A stretch of DNA of 22,343 bases, taken from contig QHUQ01000216.1 of NCBI GenBank assembly GCA_003221985.1, forward strand, positions 1 through 22,343. Reading direction: 5' to 3'. Shown one piece after another: positions 21,571 to 22,343 of this stretch. The DNA is from Gemmatimonadota bacterium (lineage in GTDB: Bacteria; Gemmatimonadota; Gemmatimonadetes; Gemmatimonadales; GWC2-71-9). Within the stretch, counting starts at the first letter, position 1. Each line of letters opens with the position of its first letter. The notes beneath the pieces are model-generated. The model was not told the origin of the DNA, made no database searches, and saw only the letters and a program-made list of their open reading frames with translations. Made by a program: the position numbers and the translations under genes.

Positions 21571-22343
21571 CTACCGAAAATCCTTGGGCCGGAGCAGCTC
21601 CTGGAACGGCGGGAACTCGCGCAGTGGCTCGAGCGCGACGTCGGTGTGCAGGCTGTGGGCGTGCGGATACCCCTGCCGGAGAGCCTCGCGGATCAAGCTG
21701 ACGGCGACTTCGCGCTCCCCGAGCAGTGCGTGAATCCGCGCGCGCCACATGGTGTGCCGGCCGTAGAGATACCGGCGGGTCAGGGCCGCGAGCTCGCTGT
21801 CTCTCCGCAGCGCTTCCCGCCGATTCTGCTGGCGCGCGGCGATCGCGCCGAGATAGCCGATGTAATCCAGCTGCTCCGGTGGGCTGTTGAGCCAGCCGTG
21901 TGAATCGATCGGGCCGCCGGGGGTTCGCGGGAGAAACTCGAACTCGCGCCGTGCTTCATCGAGTCTCCCCGCCGTGAACGCGGTGACGGCAACCAGATAG
22001 TGCTGCAACGGAGAGGTTGAGTCGCTGCGGGCTCGCACTGCCAACCAGTCGGTGGTCTGGGCGAGCACCGAATCGGCCGCCGCCCCCCACCCGTGTGCGC
22101 GAAGCTCGACCGCTCCCGCCAGCATCGCGTCGGCGGCCGTCCATTCCTGCTGTGGCTCGAGATTCGCGCTCGCGGCGAGCAGACTCCGCACCTCTGCGGT
22201 GCGCCCCAGCGCAGCGAGTGCCACGACCTGCATCGTCACCGCCTGCAGGTTTCGCGGAAAGCGACGCACCGCTTCCTGTGCTTCTTTCAGCTCCTCGCGA
22301 TGCTCGCCCAGCATGTGCAAGGCCGCGGTAAGGTCCTGCCAGT
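21571..22343 (-). CDS. TPR-repeat protein, C-terminal part (5' end outside window)
   Basis: The frame is open to the window edge, so the start lies beyond it. The visible 256 residues are helical repeats with TPR-like spacing: EELKEAQEAVRRFPRNLQAVTMQVVALAALGRTAEVRSLL, then LVAVTAFTAGRLDEARREFEFLP, IGYLGAIAARQQNRREALRR and RARIHALLGEREVAVSLIREALRQGYP. The ending HTDVALEPLREFPPFQELLRPK is a tail I associate with large Ser/Thr-kinase or TolB/TPR regulators of soil bacteria such as Gemmatimonadota. The kinase or sensor domain, if any, would be outside the window. The neighbouring patatin gene follows 5 bp after the stop. Confidence 0.8.
   Translation of the reverse strand, partial: WQDLTAALHMLGEHREELKEAQEAVRRFPRNLQAVTMQVVALAALGRTAEVRSLLAASANLEPQQEWTAADAMLAGAVELRAHGWGAAADSVLAQTTDWLAVRARSDSTSPLQHYLVAVTAFTAGRLDEARREFEFLPRTPGGPIDSHGWLNSPPEQLDYIGYLGAIAARQQNRREALRRDSELAALTRRYLYGRHTMWRARIHALLGEREVAVSLIREALRQGYPHAHSLHTDVALEPLREFPPFQELLRPKDFR

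Overview
The window is a GC-rich, densely packed bacterial chromosome segment (roughly two thirds G+C) with no tRNA, rRNA, IS element, CRISPR array or gene-free stretch longer than 300 bases. The mix of genes fits a soil-type Gram-negative lineage: lipoproteins with clear lipoboxes, a TonB-type periplasmic protein, a large Lhr helicase, an ImuB/DnaE2 cassette, and a TPR tail like those of large Ser/Thr kinase or TPR proteins. I lean towards Gemmatimonadota with low to moderate confidence; Acidobacteriota is an alternative.

Layout. 1-519: C-terminal end of an aldehyde dehydrogenase (+). 516-2158: DUF47/PhoU-like protein and PiT phosphate transporter as a minus-strand pair. 2230-3663: APC amino-acid permease (+). 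3687-4860: a 41-residue zinc-ribbon protein overlapping an SPL-type radical SAM gene (+). 4857-7892: a minus-strand run of a DUF72 protein followed by three tandem paralogous lipoproteins. 7975-13253: imuB, a small DUF6504-like gene, dnaE2 and a hypothetical gene (+). 13289-16117: an alpha/beta-hydrolase-like lipoprotein, a double TonB-domain protein and msrA (+). 16114-20302: a large lhr helicase gene (-) with a deletion near its 5' end. 20333-22343: a patatin-like phospholipase and a truncated TPR protein (-).

The main result is regulatory. Three separate loci, all with genome-maintenance genes, share a near-identical 17-bp element, TTCGGG-(T/A)TATA-TT(C/T)GG(G/T): 3666-3682 before the zinc-ribbon/SPL pair, 7938-7954 before imuB-dnaE2, and 20306-20322 (-) before lhr. 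It is a direct repeat with an 11-bp period, it contains a -10-like TATATT, and at two loci the start codon lies where transcription should begin, which predicts leaderless mRNAs. I infer a damage-inducible regulon with a direct-repeat operator, similar in geometry but not in sequence to the alphaproteobacterial LexA box.

The same repair genes are interrupted by short repeats: a perfect 28-bp palindrome (in imuB and at the end of dnaE2) and several 7- or 8-bp tandem repeats (SPL, imuB, the DUF6504-like gene, dnaE2, lhr). I saw none in the other genes. The palindrome at the end of dnaE2 coincides with loss of the expected stop codon and supplies the ATG of the next gene. In lhr, a deletion removes the Walker A segment and shifts the frame.

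All three convergent gene pairs overlap by exactly 4 bp at their stop codons, so none has room for an intrinsic terminator between the genes.
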